Under the pieces are notes generated by a model, which saw nothing but the letters and a program-made list of their open reading frames with translations, ran no database searches and was not told the origin of the DNA. From Bradyrhizobium genosp. SA-3 (GTDB taxonomy: Bacteria; Pseudomonadota; Alphaproteobacteria; Rhizobiales; Xanthobacteraceae), in assembly GCF_004212635.1 (NCBI RefSeq), contig NZ_PSRT01000014.1:1-64000 (forward strand): a stretch of DNA of 64,000 bases, given 5' to 3'. Within the stretch, counting starts at the first letter, position 1, and each line of letters begins with the position of its first letter. The position numbers and the translations under genes are program-made. Positions 1-8,512 of the stretch are shown one piece after another.

Positions 1-564
1 TTTTATGAGCGGGTGAAAGTCGGAGCGAAAGTGATCGTGCTTCCGGCAACCGCTGCCCGTCGACCATCCCAGGGAGCGCCGCCCGACGCCGCTTTCCGAG
101 CGCCGGACCCGGCATTGCCGTCGAACCGGCCCTTTGCAACTAACGCGCAGATGCTGTCATCTGGACCGAAGGTCGCTGATGTCCAGTAACTCAGTCCCCC
201 GTCCTCTGTCTGCAACTGAGGGCAAGGAGGCGATTCAAGTGGTCGCTTTTAATTCAGCTTCTGGCCCTTCTGAGACATGCGGGGCCGTCCAGTTTGCGCC
301 AAGAGCTGAGGCTTGGGCCCACTAAGCTCCGTCCTTTCTGCACGCTGCAATGCGCCACAATAATCACCTGGCAAAAGCAGGATGAAAGTCTGACCGCGAT
401 CAGGTTAAGTTGAAGGTCACAACTTTGGAGAGCGCCCGGCTATGAAAGGAAGCGGAGAACTCAGCGCGGTATGAAGCTGTTCTAAGCGCGGGAGGCGCGC
501 AGAAGATCTTGGTGCACCGTCGGCCTTGGTCATGCTCCGTATAGTGAGCGGCCAAGCGCGAGGT
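1..564. other. Stretch without a supported gene
   Basis: No reading frame here has a convincing start, ribosome-binding site and family motif together. A 70-codon frame on the minus strand (3-215) and a 63-codon frame on the plus strand (134-325) overlap each other and resemble no family I recognise. Base composition is more mixed than in the neighbouring genes, as expected of intergenic or decayed DNA. It lies downstream of the ugp-type operon, so it probably holds that operon's 3' end and whatever precedes the next locus outside the window. Confidence 0.5.
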
Positions 565-942
565 TTATTTTGGAAACAGCCTGTCGCGAATGTAGCGTGA
601 AGTTGGGGTCAGCTTGAGTCCTCGCGGCTTTCGCCATGCCGCCCTGTCGATCTCCCTCTTGTCGCCGATCTTCAATGGACCTGAAACCTTCTTGGTCCGG
701 AAGATCGCGTCGCTCATCCTTCGGCCGGTCTGGCGGTTCTTGCCACTGACTTCCTTCCACAGCCTCAACTCACCAAACCTGAGCTTGGGCAGCTCCTCGG
801 TGATCTCGCGATAGAGACACTTGCTCTTACTCTCGCCGGCCCGCCTCCGGCCGCCCGGAAACATCCATCGCTTGTCGCGCCGCCGTCGGACCAGGAGTAC
901 TCTGCCCTTCCTTGCAGCGACAAGTTTTGATGACTTCGCCAT
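565..942 (-). CDS. NUDIX hydrolase
   Basis: A 125-residue protein with a recognisable Nudix box at residues 31-53 (G31-x5-E37-x7-R45-E46-I-T-E49-E50). These residues build the loop-helix-loop that binds Mg2+ and cleaves nucleoside diphosphates linked to another moiety. The usual Gly near the end of the box is a Pro here. The FPGG just before it is typical of the fold. The start at 942 was chosen because a GAGGA site lies directly upstream and it follows the stop of the preceding gene by a few bases; the longer frame to 990 would overlap that gene. It is the last gene of the ugp-type operon. The substrate is unknown; the basic N-terminus and short length resemble diphosphoinositol/ADP-ribose-type small Nudix proteins. 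Confidence 0.8.
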   Translation of the reverse strand: MAKSSKLVAARKGRVLLVRRRRDKRWMFPGGRRRAGESKSKCLYREITEELPKLRFGELRLWKEVSGKNRQTGRRMSDAIFRTKKVSGPLKIGDKREIDRAAWRKPRGLKLTPTSRYIRDRLFPK

Positions 943-946
943 TCCT

Positions 947-1786
947 CTATTCCGCCAGCTCGATTGCAATGGGTTGGTGATCGGAAGCATCAGTCGCCTC
1001 GTTGACCTCGATGCTGCGAACGTAACCGATCAAATCTTCCGTCACGAAAATGAAGTCGCGACAGTCCGGCCCGTCGGCCCACTGCGCGCGGTCGTAGATT
1101 CCGCAAGTCGGCGCACGAGCGCGGCCGGTACGATTGGCGGTCCATGCATCCCGATAGGCCAGACCGGGCCGGCCGGATCGGGCAATCAATGCATGCTGGG
1201 GGTCGGCAACGTCAAAATTGAAATCGCCACACATCAGGCTCGACGCGGCGACCGTCTGGCTTCCGTAGGGCTCATCGTGCCGGAATCCCGCCGCCTTGGG
1301 GCTTACCGATGCATCCTCCTGCAAATCCAGCAATCGCCCGATCTGCGCCTCCCGTTGAGCTGCTGAATGAAACTCGAGATGTGTGTTGACGATGCGGATC
1401 GCACCAAACGGCGCCTGAACCGTGACCTCCAGGGCGTGACGGCGCATGCTGCGCACGGTGGCCGCGCCCGGCCACGGCAGCAGGTGATTGGCGATCTGCA
1501 GCACCGGCAACCGCGACAGCGTCATGTTGCCGAAGCGGTGGAGGTTGCCATCACGATCGACAGTTTCGATCGCAGGTCGGAATATTGCGGAGTAGCCCGG
1601 CAGCAGGGCCGCCAGCTGTGCGCTCTGATCCGCTCCATCACCAAATCTCGAGAAGTTCGCGCTCACCTCCTGGAAGCAGAACACGTCCGCGTCGAGCGTC
1701 TGCCTGGCGACGGTAACGATCCTTGCAAGATCGGTCACGCCGTCGCAGCCTTTTCCGCACTGTATGTTCCAGGTGAGAAGTTTCAT
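947..1786 (-). CDS. Endonuclease/exonuclease/phosphatase-family hydrolase
   Basis: A 279-residue protein of the EEP superfamily (DNase I, sphingomyelinase, inositol-phosphatase fold). Visible signatures are LTWNIQ near the start (Asn7), QE at residue 40 (metal-binding Glu), GDFNFD in the second half (catalytic Asp/Asn) and SDHQPI near the end (catalytic His). No signal peptide is seen, so it should be cytoplasmic. Its ATG at 1786 overlaps the stop of the upstream permease by one base (TAATG), implying translational coupling. In many ugp operons this slot holds the glycerophosphodiesterase UgpQ; here an unrelated phosphodiesterase fold sits there, so a phosphodiesterase acting on the imported phospholipid head group is a reasonable inference. 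A DNA-repair nuclease is less likely from the context. Confidence 0.85.
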   Translation of the reverse strand: MKLLTWNIQCGKGCDGVTDLARIVTVARQTLDADVFCFQEVSANFSRFGDGADQSAQLAALLPGYSAIFRPAIETVDRDGNLHRFGNMTLSRLPVLQIANHLLPWPGAATVRSMRRHALEVTVQAPFGAIRIVNTHLEFHSAAQREAQIGRLLDLQEDASVSPKAAGFRHDEPYGSQTVAASSLMCGDFNFDVADPQHALIARSGRPGLAYRDAWTANRTGRARAPTCGIYDRAQWADGPDCRDFIFVTEDLIGYVRSIEVNEATDASDHQPIAIELAE

Positions 1787-2595
1787 TACCGGATACCTGC
1801 ACGCATGAATGACTGAACGAACTGACGCTGAAACAGCAGAAACGCGATCAACAGCGGCGCCATCGTCATCACGGTTGCCGCTGTGATCACTGACCAATCC
1901 ACGCCGGTTTCCGGCGCGCCGAACACGGCAAGACCCACCGTGAGCGGCCGCGCTTCCACCGAATTCGTGACGATCAGCGGCCACAGGAAGTTGTTCCAGT
2001 GATAGCTGACGGAGACGAGGCCAAAGGCGACGTAGGTCGGGCGAGCCAGCGGGACATGGACTCGCCAGAGGATTGCGAGCGGACCCGCTCCCTCGACCCG
2101 GGCGGCTTCGACCAACTCCTGAGGCACGCCCTTGAAGGTTTGCCTCAGCAGGAAGATGCCAAAGGCGCTCGCGAGATAGGGCAGCGCGATGGCAGGGATC
2201 GTATCGAGCAATCCCAGCCTAGCGATCGCGCGGTAGTTCTCGACGATCAGGACGTCGGGCATGATCATCAGCTGGAGCAGAACGAGAGCGAAAGCAATGC
2301 CGCTGCCTTTGAACTTGAACCGCGCAAAGGCGTAGGCGGCCAGCGTCGACAGGATGAGCTGGCCGACCAGGATCAGCGTCACCAGGACGACCGTGTTGAG
2401 ATAGTACCTGGCGAACGGCGCCTGCCTCCACGCCCGGGCGAAATTCTCCAACGTCCAGGGCGCGGACAGGCTGAACGACGTGGCGTAGGCGGCCGGATGC
2501 AGCGCGCTCCAGAAGGCATAGGCCAACGGGGCAAGCCAGATCAAAGCCAGAAGCCATGCTGCGACGGCCTCGACGGGGTGTGTCCGGCCTCTCAT
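1786..2595 (-). CDS. ugpE: ABC transporter permease, UgpE/MalG type
   Basis: A 269-residue inner-membrane permease with about six hydrophobic segments, the first at residues 9-30. The EAA loop that docks on the ATPase is at residues 163-186 (EAARVEGAGPLAILWRVHVP). Length and topology match the MalG/UgpE half of carbohydrate-uptake-1 importers. It overlaps the upstream permease gene by four bases and the downstream phosphatase gene by one. The assignment to glycerol-3-phosphate rests on the binding protein and regulator in the same locus; a different polyol or sugar phosphate remains possible. Confidence 0.88.
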   Translation of the reverse strand: MRGRTHPVEAVAAWLLALIWLAPLAYAFWSALHPAAYATSFSLSAPWTLENFARAWRQAPFARYYLNTVVLVTLILVGQLILSTLAAYAFARFKFKGSGIAFALVLLQLMIMPDVLIVENYRAIARLGLLDTIPAIALPYLASAFGIFLLRQTFKGVPQELVEAARVEGAGPLAILWRVHVPLARPTYVAFGLVSVSYHWNNFLWPLIVTNSVEARPLTVGLAVFGAPETGVDWSVITAATVMTMAPLLIAFLLFQRQFVQSFMRAGIR

Positions 2596-3545
2596 TGGTA
2601 GTGGATCCTGCGATCAAGATAACCGAACTTGATCAGCGCAATCGCGCTCAGGAGCATCAGAAGCACCACCGTCAGCGTTGCCGCGTAGGAGGAATCCTGG
2701 AAGGTGAAGGCGACTTCATAGATATAGTAGAGCAGCAGCGTGCTTGCGTTGTTCGGACCGCCCTTGGTCATGATGACCAGGTGGTCCACCAGCTTGAACG
2801 AGTTGATGACCGCATTGATTGCCACGAACAGCGTGGTTGGCATCAGCAGCGGGAACGTAATCCGTCGGAACGTGTACCATCGGCTCGCGCCTTCGATGGA
2901 AGCGGCTTCAACGAGGTCCGGGGAGAGCTGCTGCAGCGCCGCCAGATAGAAGATCATGAAGAAGCCGGCTTCTTTCCAGATCACCATGACGATCAGGCAG
3001 CCCATTACCGTCGAGGGATCGCCAAGCCAGTTCCAGCCGGCGAGGCCGAAGAGTCCACGCAACTGGTCCAACAGCCCGTAATCCGGCGTATAGAAAAACA
3101 ACCAGATGTTGGCGACGGCGATCATTGGCAGCACGGTCGGCGTGAAGTAGGCGAGTCGCAGAAAGCCACGGCCGCGCATGTTGCGATTGACCCAGACCGC
3201 CATCATCAGAGCCAGGGCAATCGATGTCGGGATCGTGCCGAGCGCAAACCAGAAATTATTGACCAGCGCCTTCCAGAAGATCGGATCGACCGCCAAAGCC
3301 CGATAGCTGTCGAGGCCGACGAAGGCCTCCGTGCCGTTCCGGCGCGTGATGAACAGCGAATGCCGGATCGTCGCCAGGATCGGAAAATGCGTGAACGCGA
3401 CCAGCAGGGCCGCCGCCGGCAACAGCAGCAGCCAGGCATTCACAGCATTCCACCACGCCTGCGATCCGGCGCGGCGCGGGACGATTGGCGATGAGGCGGC
3501 GTAGTCGGACATCCGTGAGCCGGCGGGATGGCGGCGACCCGCCAT
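2592..3545 (-). CDS. ugpA: ABC transporter permease, UgpA/MalF type
   Basis: A 317-residue inner-membrane permease with a first membrane segment around residues 37-55 and an EAA loop (VEAASIEGASRWYTFRRITF) in the last third. It is the UgpA/MalF partner of the following gene. The start at 3545 has an AGGGA ribosome-binding site nine bases upstream, just after the stop of the binding-protein gene. A second ATG at 3512 gives a protein 11 residues shorter that begins in a way typical of the family, so the start is not certain. It works with the adjacent permease, binding protein and ATPase. Confidence 0.88.
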   Translation of the reverse strand: MAGRRHPAGSRMSDYAASSPIVPRRAGSQAWWNAVNAWLLLLPAAALLVAFTHFPILATIRHSLFITRRNGTEAFVGLDSYRALAVDPIFWKALVNNFWFALGTIPTSIALALMMAVWVNRNMRGRGFLRLAYFTPTVLPMIAVANIWLFFYTPDYGLLDQLRGLFGLAGWNWLGDPSTVMGCLIVMVIWKEAGFFMIFYLAALQQLSPDLVEAASIEGASRWYTFRRITFPLLMPTTLFVAINAVINSFKLVDHLVIMTKGGPNNASTLLLYYIYEVAFTFQDSSYAATLTVVLLMLLSAIALIKFGYLDRRIHYQ

Positions 3546-3557
3546 CCCGCCACGTCC

Positions 3558-4829
3558 CTATTTGTAGGCGCGCAAGACGCGGTCGGACTGCTGCTGTGCG
3601 GCGGCCAGCGCCTCCTGCGGCTTCTGCGCGCCCGTGATCGCGGCCTGCACGGCATCGCCGACGAACTTGTAAATGCGGCCATTCTCGTGGACGGAGAGCT
3701 CCGGCACGGCATGCTCCAGCTGATCGCGCGCGACGGTGGCCTGCGGGAACGCCTTTGCGTAGGCTTCCATCGCCGGCGTCTTGTAGGCGGCCGGCGACAC
3801 TGCCACGTAGCCGGTCTTCATGCTCCATTCCGCCGCGCGTTCCGGAGCCGTCATCCATTGAATGAACTTGACGGCCGCCTTCTGCTGCTCGGGAGATGCA
3901 CTCTTGAAGATGTAGAAATTGCCGCCGCCGGTCGGCGATCCGCGCCGCTCCTTGGCCGGCAGCATGGCCACGCCGAACTGGAATTTCGCGGCGTCCTTGA
4001 CCGCCGTCAGATTGCCGGTGGTGTGCCACATCATCGCCGTCTTGCCTTCGAGGAAATCGGTGCGCAGCGTCGCCCAATCGATGCTGCCGGCCGGGGCAAC
4101 GTTGTGCTTGCGCGACAGGTCGACCCAGTACTCAAGGGCGGCGACCGTCTTCGGAGCGGTCAGATAGACCTCGTTGCCGGGCTCGTTCATCATCTTCTGG
4201 CCGTTCTCGATCGCCAACGCCTGCAGCATCCAGTAGGCATAACCGGTCGAGGGAATTTCGACGCCCCAGCGCGTCGTGTTGCCGCCCTCTTTCTTGACCA
4301 TCTTCTTCGACATCTCGACCATTTCGTCCCAGGACGCGGGCGCCTTCTCGGGATCGAGGCCCGCCTCCTTGAAGGCGTCCTTGTTCCAGTACAGCACGAT
4401 CGTCGAACGCTGGAACGGCACGCTCCAGGTCTTGCCGTCGATCTGCCCGTTGGCCATGAACGCCGGATAGAACTCCTTGAACCAGGCCTTGTCGCTGACG
4501 AGGCCGTCAAACGGCACGATGGCGTTCTCGTCTATCAGCGTGAACACGTCGGTCGACAGCAGCACCGACAGTTGCGGCGGCTGCCCGCCCTTCATGGCGG
4601 TCATCGCCTTGGTCATCGTATCCGTGTAGTTGCCGGCATAGACCGCCGTCACCTTGATGTCCGGATTGTCCTTCTCGAAGCGCGAGACCATGTCGTCGAT
4701 GATCTTGGTGACGGGACCGCCGACCGCGACCGGGTAGTACATCGTCAGATCCACCGCGGCGGCGGGACGTGCCCCCATCGAGAGCACGGCAAGTGCGGCT
4801 GCCATCAACATCGTTCGTCGCGCAAACAT
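3558..4829 (-). CDS. ugpB: ABC transporter solute-binding protein, UgpB-like
   Basis: A 423-residue periplasmic binding protein with a Sec signal peptide (MFARRTMLMAAALAV... ending near AAA at about residue 25). The mature protein starts DLTMYYPV and carries AGNYTDTMTKAM, resembling the YxGNY region of the glycerol-3-phosphate-binding protein UgpB. Family 1 extracellular solute-binding proteins have this size. The ATG at 4829 was chosen because AAGGGAGAGAG lies directly upstream and the signal peptide begins there; the frame is open well beyond it. It follows the ATPase gene by 44 bases. sn-Glycerol-3-phosphate or glycerophosphodiesters are the likely cargo by resemblance; not proven. Confidence 0.85.
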   Translation of the reverse strand: MFARRTMLMAAALAVLSMGARPAAAVDLTMYYPVAVGGPVTKIIDDMVSRFEKDNPDIKVTAVYAGNYTDTMTKAMTAMKGGQPPQLSVLLSTDVFTLIDENAIVPFDGLVSDKAWFKEFYPAFMANGQIDGKTWSVPFQRSTIVLYWNKDAFKEAGLDPEKAPASWDEMVEMSKKMVKKEGGNTTRWGVEIPSTGYAYWMLQALAIENGQKMMNEPGNEVYLTAPKTVAALEYWVDLSRKHNVAPAGSIDWATLRTDFLEGKTAMMWHTTGNLTAVKDAAKFQFGVAMLPAKERRGSPTGGGNFYIFKSASPEQQKAAVKFIQWMTAPERAAEWSMKTGYVAVSPAAYKTPAMEAYAKAFPQATVARDQLEHAVPELSVHENGRIYKFVGDAVQAAITGAQKPQEALAAAQQQSDRVLRAYK

Positions 4830-4873
4830 CTCTCTCTCCCTTGTAATCCGCCGACTGCCCGAAACCGCCGCTG

Positions 4874-5893
4874 CTATCCAACGGACCTCGCCAGCCGACC
4901 CTCCTTGACTGAAGTCTCCAATCGGCGTTCCGAAGCCGGATCGAACCGATGCTCGTGCCCCGCCTCCCAAGCCAGCCGGACATCCTCGCCGGGCTGAACC
5001 TTGCTGAAACCATCGAGTCGAACCGAGATCGGCTGACTGTCGATCTCGCACAGCACGATGCTGTCTGCCCCGAGATGCTCGACCGCCTTGACCCGCGCAC
5101 AATGATCCCCACCGGGCGCGATGCGGATGTGCTCCGGCCGGATGCCGATGAGATAATCGCCCTGACGCACCAGATTCATCGGCGGGGTGCCAATGAACCG
5201 CGCCGTGAACGCCGTCGCTGGTCGATTATAGAGCTCTTCGGGTGAGCCGTTCTGCTCGATACGGCCATCGCGCATCAACACGACGCGGTCCGCCATCGTC
5301 ATGGCTTCCGTCTGATCGTGGGTCACGTAGACCATCGTCATGCCTAGACGCTGTTGCAATGCACGGATTTCCGTCCGCATTTCGTGTCGCAGCTTGGCAT
5401 CCAGGTTGGACAGCGGCTCATCCATGAGACAGACCCGCGCCTCCGCGATGATGGCGCGTCCCAGCGCGACGCGCTGGCGCTGCCCCCCGGACAATTGCGC
5501 CGGCTTGCGCTCGAGCAGATGCGCGAGACCGACGATGTCGGCCACGCGACGGAGCCGGGCGTCGCGCTCGGCGCGCGACACGCGCCGCACGCGCAGGCCG
5601 AAGATGATGTTCTCGGCCACGCTTAAATGCGGAAACAGCGCATAGGATTGGAAGACCATGGAGATCTTCCGTTGCGCTGGCGTCAGGTGAGTCACGTCGA
5701 CGCCGCCGATGGCGATCGTGCCGGCGTCGGCATCCTCGAGGCCGGCGATCAGCCGCAGCGTGGTCGACTTGCCGCAGCCGGACGGTCCCAGCAGCACCAG
5801 CAGCGAGCCCTCGTCCGCCGTCAGACTGACGTCATCGACGGCGCGCATCGCGCCCCAGGACTTGGAGACATGACTCAGCGTTATCGCCGACAT
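4874..5893 (-). CDS. ugpC: ABC transporter ATPase, UgpC/MalK type
   Basis: A 339-residue ATPase of the MalK/UgpC group. It has Walker A at residues 36-44 (GPSGCGKST), the Q-loop at VFQSYALFPH, the ABC signature LSGGQ at 134-138, Walker B ending MDEP at 157-160 and the switch His in YVTHD. A C-terminal TOBE-type regulatory region follows, including the GIRPEH motif. It is the first gene of the minus-strand operon, divergent from the DeoR regulator at 6125, and so probably sits directly behind the controlled promoter. Confidence 0.92.
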   Translation of the reverse strand: MSAITLSHVSKSWGAMRAVDDVSLTADEGSLLVLLGPSGCGKSTTLRLIAGLEDADAGTIAIGGVDVTHLTPAQRKISMVFQSYALFPHLSVAENIIFGLRVRRVSRAERDARLRRVADIVGLAHLLERKPAQLSGGQRQRVALGRAIIAEARVCLMDEPLSNLDAKLRHEMRTEIRALQQRLGMTMVYVTHDQTEAMTMADRVVLMRDGRIEQNGSPEELYNRPATAFTARFIGTPPMNLVRQGDYLIGIRPEHIRIAPGGDHCARVKAVEHLGADSIVLCEIDSQPISVRLDGFSKVQPGEDVRLAWEAGHEHRFDPASERRLETSVKEGRLARSVG

Positions 5894-6032
5894 GGCCGGT
5901 TTGCTCTCAGCATGATGCAGCTACGCGCGCCGGCTGCGCCTCGCTCCAACGGAGCCACGCAAGGCCGGTTACCGCAGCAGACCGGTCCATGCGTGTCCCT
6001 TGAGCCACGCGAGTTCATCGGCGTAGCGACTA

Positions 6033-6052
6033 TTATGTTCATATGAACATAA
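6033..6052. promoter_or_regulatory. Perfect 20-bp palindrome, GlpR-like operator
   Basis: The sequence TTATGTTCATATGAACATAA is a perfect inverted repeat between the divergent ATPase and DeoR genes. Its half sites ATGTTC/GAACAT match the half sites of the E. coli GlpR operator, though the centre is two bases shorter. An imperfect second copy (11 of 16 bases) is at 6088-6103, close to the regulator start. The placement and half-site match make it the likely binding site of the adjacent DeoR-family protein, controlling both directions. Confidence 0.75.
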
Positions 6053-6124
6053 CGTGGCACCATATGAAACAGAAAATTGCACCGCCGGTGTTCAAATGAT
6101 ACTTTCGTTGGGAACGGAGATCCC

Positions 6125-6928
6125 ATGCTCAGGAGCGCCACGACACGTCAGTCGCACATCCTGGAGATCGTGCGCGAGCAAGGCTTCGCCTCCATCGAGC
6201 AGCTTGCGGCGCGTTTCGACGTGACGCAGCAGACCATCCGTCGCCTTGTGAATGCGCTCTGCGACCAGGGACTGCTCCGGCGGGTGCATGGCGGGGTCAG
6301 CCTCCCCGTCCAGAACCAGAACCTCGCCTATGGCAGCAGACACAGGTTGAACGCCGACGCCAAGCGGCGGATCGCGTACGCGACCGCCAAACTCATTCCC
6401 GACGGAACGTCGCTGATGATCGGGCTTGGCACGACGCCCGAATATGTCGCGCAGGCACTTTCCCGCCGACGGGATCTGCGGGTGATCACCAACAGCCTGA
6501 ACGTAGCCGCAGCCTTCTCGCACAATCCGGACGTGGAGATCACCATCGCCGGCGGCACGCTGCGGCCGCTCGACCGCGACATCATTGGTGAGGCCGCCGT
6601 GCGCTTCTTCTCGGGATTCCGCGCCGACTTCGGAATCTTTGGCGTCGGCGGCGTCGATCCCGACGGCACGCTGCTCGACTTCCATGTCGATGAAGTCAAG
6701 GCACGCCAATCCATCGCCGCCAATTCACGAACGTCCGTGCTCGTGGCCGACATCACCAAATTCGGGCGCAATGCGACGGTTCGCGGCGGCCACCTCGACG
6801 AGTGCCACCATCTCGTCGTCGACGACCGATTGCCGGCAACGTTTGAGCTGATTGCGCAGCGGTATAGCGGCCAAATCCATACGGCCGGCGACGCTCGTGC
6901 AAATTTCGAGCGCCTCGGCGACACCTAG
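6125..6928 (+). CDS. DeoR/GlpR-family transcriptional regulator
   Basis: A 267-residue regulator. An N-terminal DeoR helix-turn-helix is seen at about residues 18-60 (IEQLAARFDVTQQTIRRLV), followed by a C-terminal ribose-isomerase-like sensor domain with GLGTTPEYVA and the characteristic VGGVDPDGT region, which in this family binds phosphorylated sugars or glycerol-3-phosphate. The ATG at 6125 was preferred over one at 6077 because it lies after GGAG and matches the family length. It is divergent from the ugp-type operon with a GlpR-like palindrome between them. Repression relieved by glycerol-3-phosphate is the likely mode, by family analogy. Confidence 0.9.
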   Translation: MLRSATTRQSHILEIVREQGFASIEQLAARFDVTQQTIRRLVNALCDQGLLRRVHGGVSLPVQNQNLAYGSRHRLNADAKRRIAYATAKLIPDGTSLMIGLGTTPEYVAQALSRRRDLRVITNSLNVAAAFSHNPDVEITIAGGTLRPLDRDIIGEAAVRFFSGFRADFGIFGVGGVDPDGTLLDFHVDEVKARQSIAANSRTSVLVADITKFGRNATVRGGHLDECHHLVVDDRLPATFELIAQRYSGQIHTAGDARANFERLGDT

Positions 6929-7047
6929 CCGACAACTGCACATCATCGCTGCTCGGCCCCGATCGCGCCTCCCCTCGGCGAGGTCCGCGATCGATTCACG
7001 CTCCGCGCGGAACGGCCGGAGGACGATCCATTTTGTCGCGGTTGACT

Positions 7048-7070
7048 TGTTATAACATTTAGGCAAATGT
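7048..7070. promoter_or_regulatory. Two nested palindromes upstream of the sulfatase/ABC operon
   Basis: TGTTATAACA (7048-7057) is a perfect 10-bp palindrome. It overlaps a second inverted repeat, ACATTT-aggc-AAATGT (7055-7070). A TTGACT element (7042-7047) lies immediately before. The GT...AC core of the first palindrome fits operators of GntR/HutC-type regulators, and the operon it precedes encodes such a regulator at 11338. Autoregulation of the operon through this site is an inference. Confidence 0.55.
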
Positions 7071-7114
7071 CCTAACTAACCGGAAATATAAATCCGGATT
7101 TTCGGGAGGACCGC

Positions 7115-8509
7115 ATGCCGTCATTCACGCCGACGCGACGAACGCTACTCAAGACCGGAACCGCAGCCGCCGCTTTCGCGACTGTTGGTCCGGGCTTTCT
7201 CCGGCAAGCCACAGCACAGGACGCCGACCTCGCGCCTTACAAATCCGCGCAGATCGACTGGCAGCAGGTCTCCGGCGAGACCATCACCGTCGCGGTGATC
7301 CCGGCCAGCTACTTCGAAAACCTCATCGCGCTGGCGCCGCAGTTCAAGGCGCTGACCGGCATCGACGTCCGTTTCGAAAAGATTCCGCCGGCGCAGATCC
7401 GGCAGAAGAGCGTCATTGACCTGACCTCGAAAACCGGCACCTACGCGACCCACGCCGCCGACCCCATGTATTACGCGCTCTATGCCGCGAATAAATGGGT
7501 CGAGCCGCTCGACAGCTATCTGAGCGACAAGTCGCTAACGGATCAGGCCTGGTTCAAGCTCGACGACATCATTCCGGCCTGGCGCAGCGCCAACGGCATC
7601 GACGGCAAGCTCTACGGCATGCCCTATGACGGCGAAGTCACCATTCAGGTCTATCGCAAGGATCTCTACGATGCGAAGGGCCTCAAGCCGGCCGACACAC
7701 TCGAAGCCTATATGTCGAACGCCGCGGCGTTGAACGCGCCGAACGACCGCGTCTGGGGCGCAGCGCTGCGCGGCGTCGCCGGTGCCGGCCAGAACATGTA
7801 CATCTATCCGTCGATCTTCCGGGAGTTCGGCGGCGACTGGATGAAGGGCGGCAAGCTCACTGTCAACGGCCCCGAGGCCGAGGCGGCGCTCGCCTGGTAC
7901 GTCGACATCATGAAGAAGTACGCGCCGACGGCGGCTGCGAACTGGAACTGGCCCGACATCGCGGATGCGTTCTCGCAAGGAACGGTCGCAAGCTACATCG
8001 ACGCACATTCTTCGGCCTCCGTAATCAACAATCCCGAGAAGTCCAAGGTGATCGGCAAGGTTGCCTATGCACGCTGGCCGAAGGGCCCGTCGGGCAAGCG
8101 CACCACCTCGATCTGGAACTGGGGCTTCCCGATCAATTCCGCGCTGCCGGAGAAGAAGCGCAAGGCGACCTGGCTCTTCATTCAGTGGGCCGCGAGCGCC
8201 GAGACCCAGGCGCGCACCGCGCACAAGTTCGCCGGTCCCACCAAACGCTCGGGCGTCAACCGCACTTCGGTCTGGAAGGATCCCGACTACATCAAGCTGA
8301 TGAACGGCTTTGGCGATAATTTCGTCGAGGCCACGATGGGCGCCCTGCAGGAGGACACTGACGTCGACTGGCGTCCGCGCGTGCCGCAATGGCCGGCGAT
8401 CGGCGACACCATGGCAACCGCGATCCAGTCGGCCCTCTCCGGCCAGGCCACGATTAAGGCCGCATTAGACGATGCGCAGCGCCGCATCGAACCCATGATG
8501 CGCGGCTGA
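7115..8509 (+). CDS. ABC transporter solute-binding protein, family 1
   Basis: A 464-residue periplasmic binding protein with a Tat-type signal (TRRTLLKTG at residues 7-15, cleavage near TAQ-DAD). A strong GGGAGGA site precedes the ATG. The mature part has the features of sugar-type family 1 binding proteins, including GKLYGMPYDGEVTIQVYRKD, in which ligand-binding aromatic residues are common. It is the first gene of a tightly packed operon; the first permease starts four bases after its stop. The cargo is unknown, but a sulfatase and its activating enzyme downstream suggest a sulfated carbohydrate or similar compound. Confidence 0.88.
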   Translation: MPSFTPTRRTLLKTGTAAAAFATVGPGFLRQATAQDADLAPYKSAQIDWQQVSGETITVAVIPASYFENLIALAPQFKALTGIDVRFEKIPPAQIRQKSVIDLTSKTGTYATHAADPMYYALYAANKWVEPLDSYLSDKSLTDQAWFKLDDIIPAWRSANGIDGKLYGMPYDGEVTIQVYRKDLYDAKGLKPADTLEAYMSNAAALNAPNDRVWGAALRGVAGAGQNMYIYPSIFREFGGDWMKGGKLTVNGPEAEAALAWYVDIMKKYAPTAAANWNWPDIADAFSQGTVASYIDAHSSASVINNPEKSKVIGKVAYARWPKGPSGKRTTSIWNWGFPINSALPEKKRKATWLFIQWAASAETQARTAHKFAGPTKRSGVNRTSVWKDPDYIKLMNGFGDNFVEATMGALQEDTDVDWRPRVPQWPAIGDTMATAIQSALSGQATIKAALDDAQRRIEPMMRG

Positions 8510-8512
8510 GCC

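Noticed and set aside
3528..4997. Long plus-strand open frame of nearly 490 codons
   Set aside because: It lies antisense to the clear UgpB-like receptor gene, and its product is rich in Arg/His without motifs, as expected from the opposite strand of GC-rich coding DNA.
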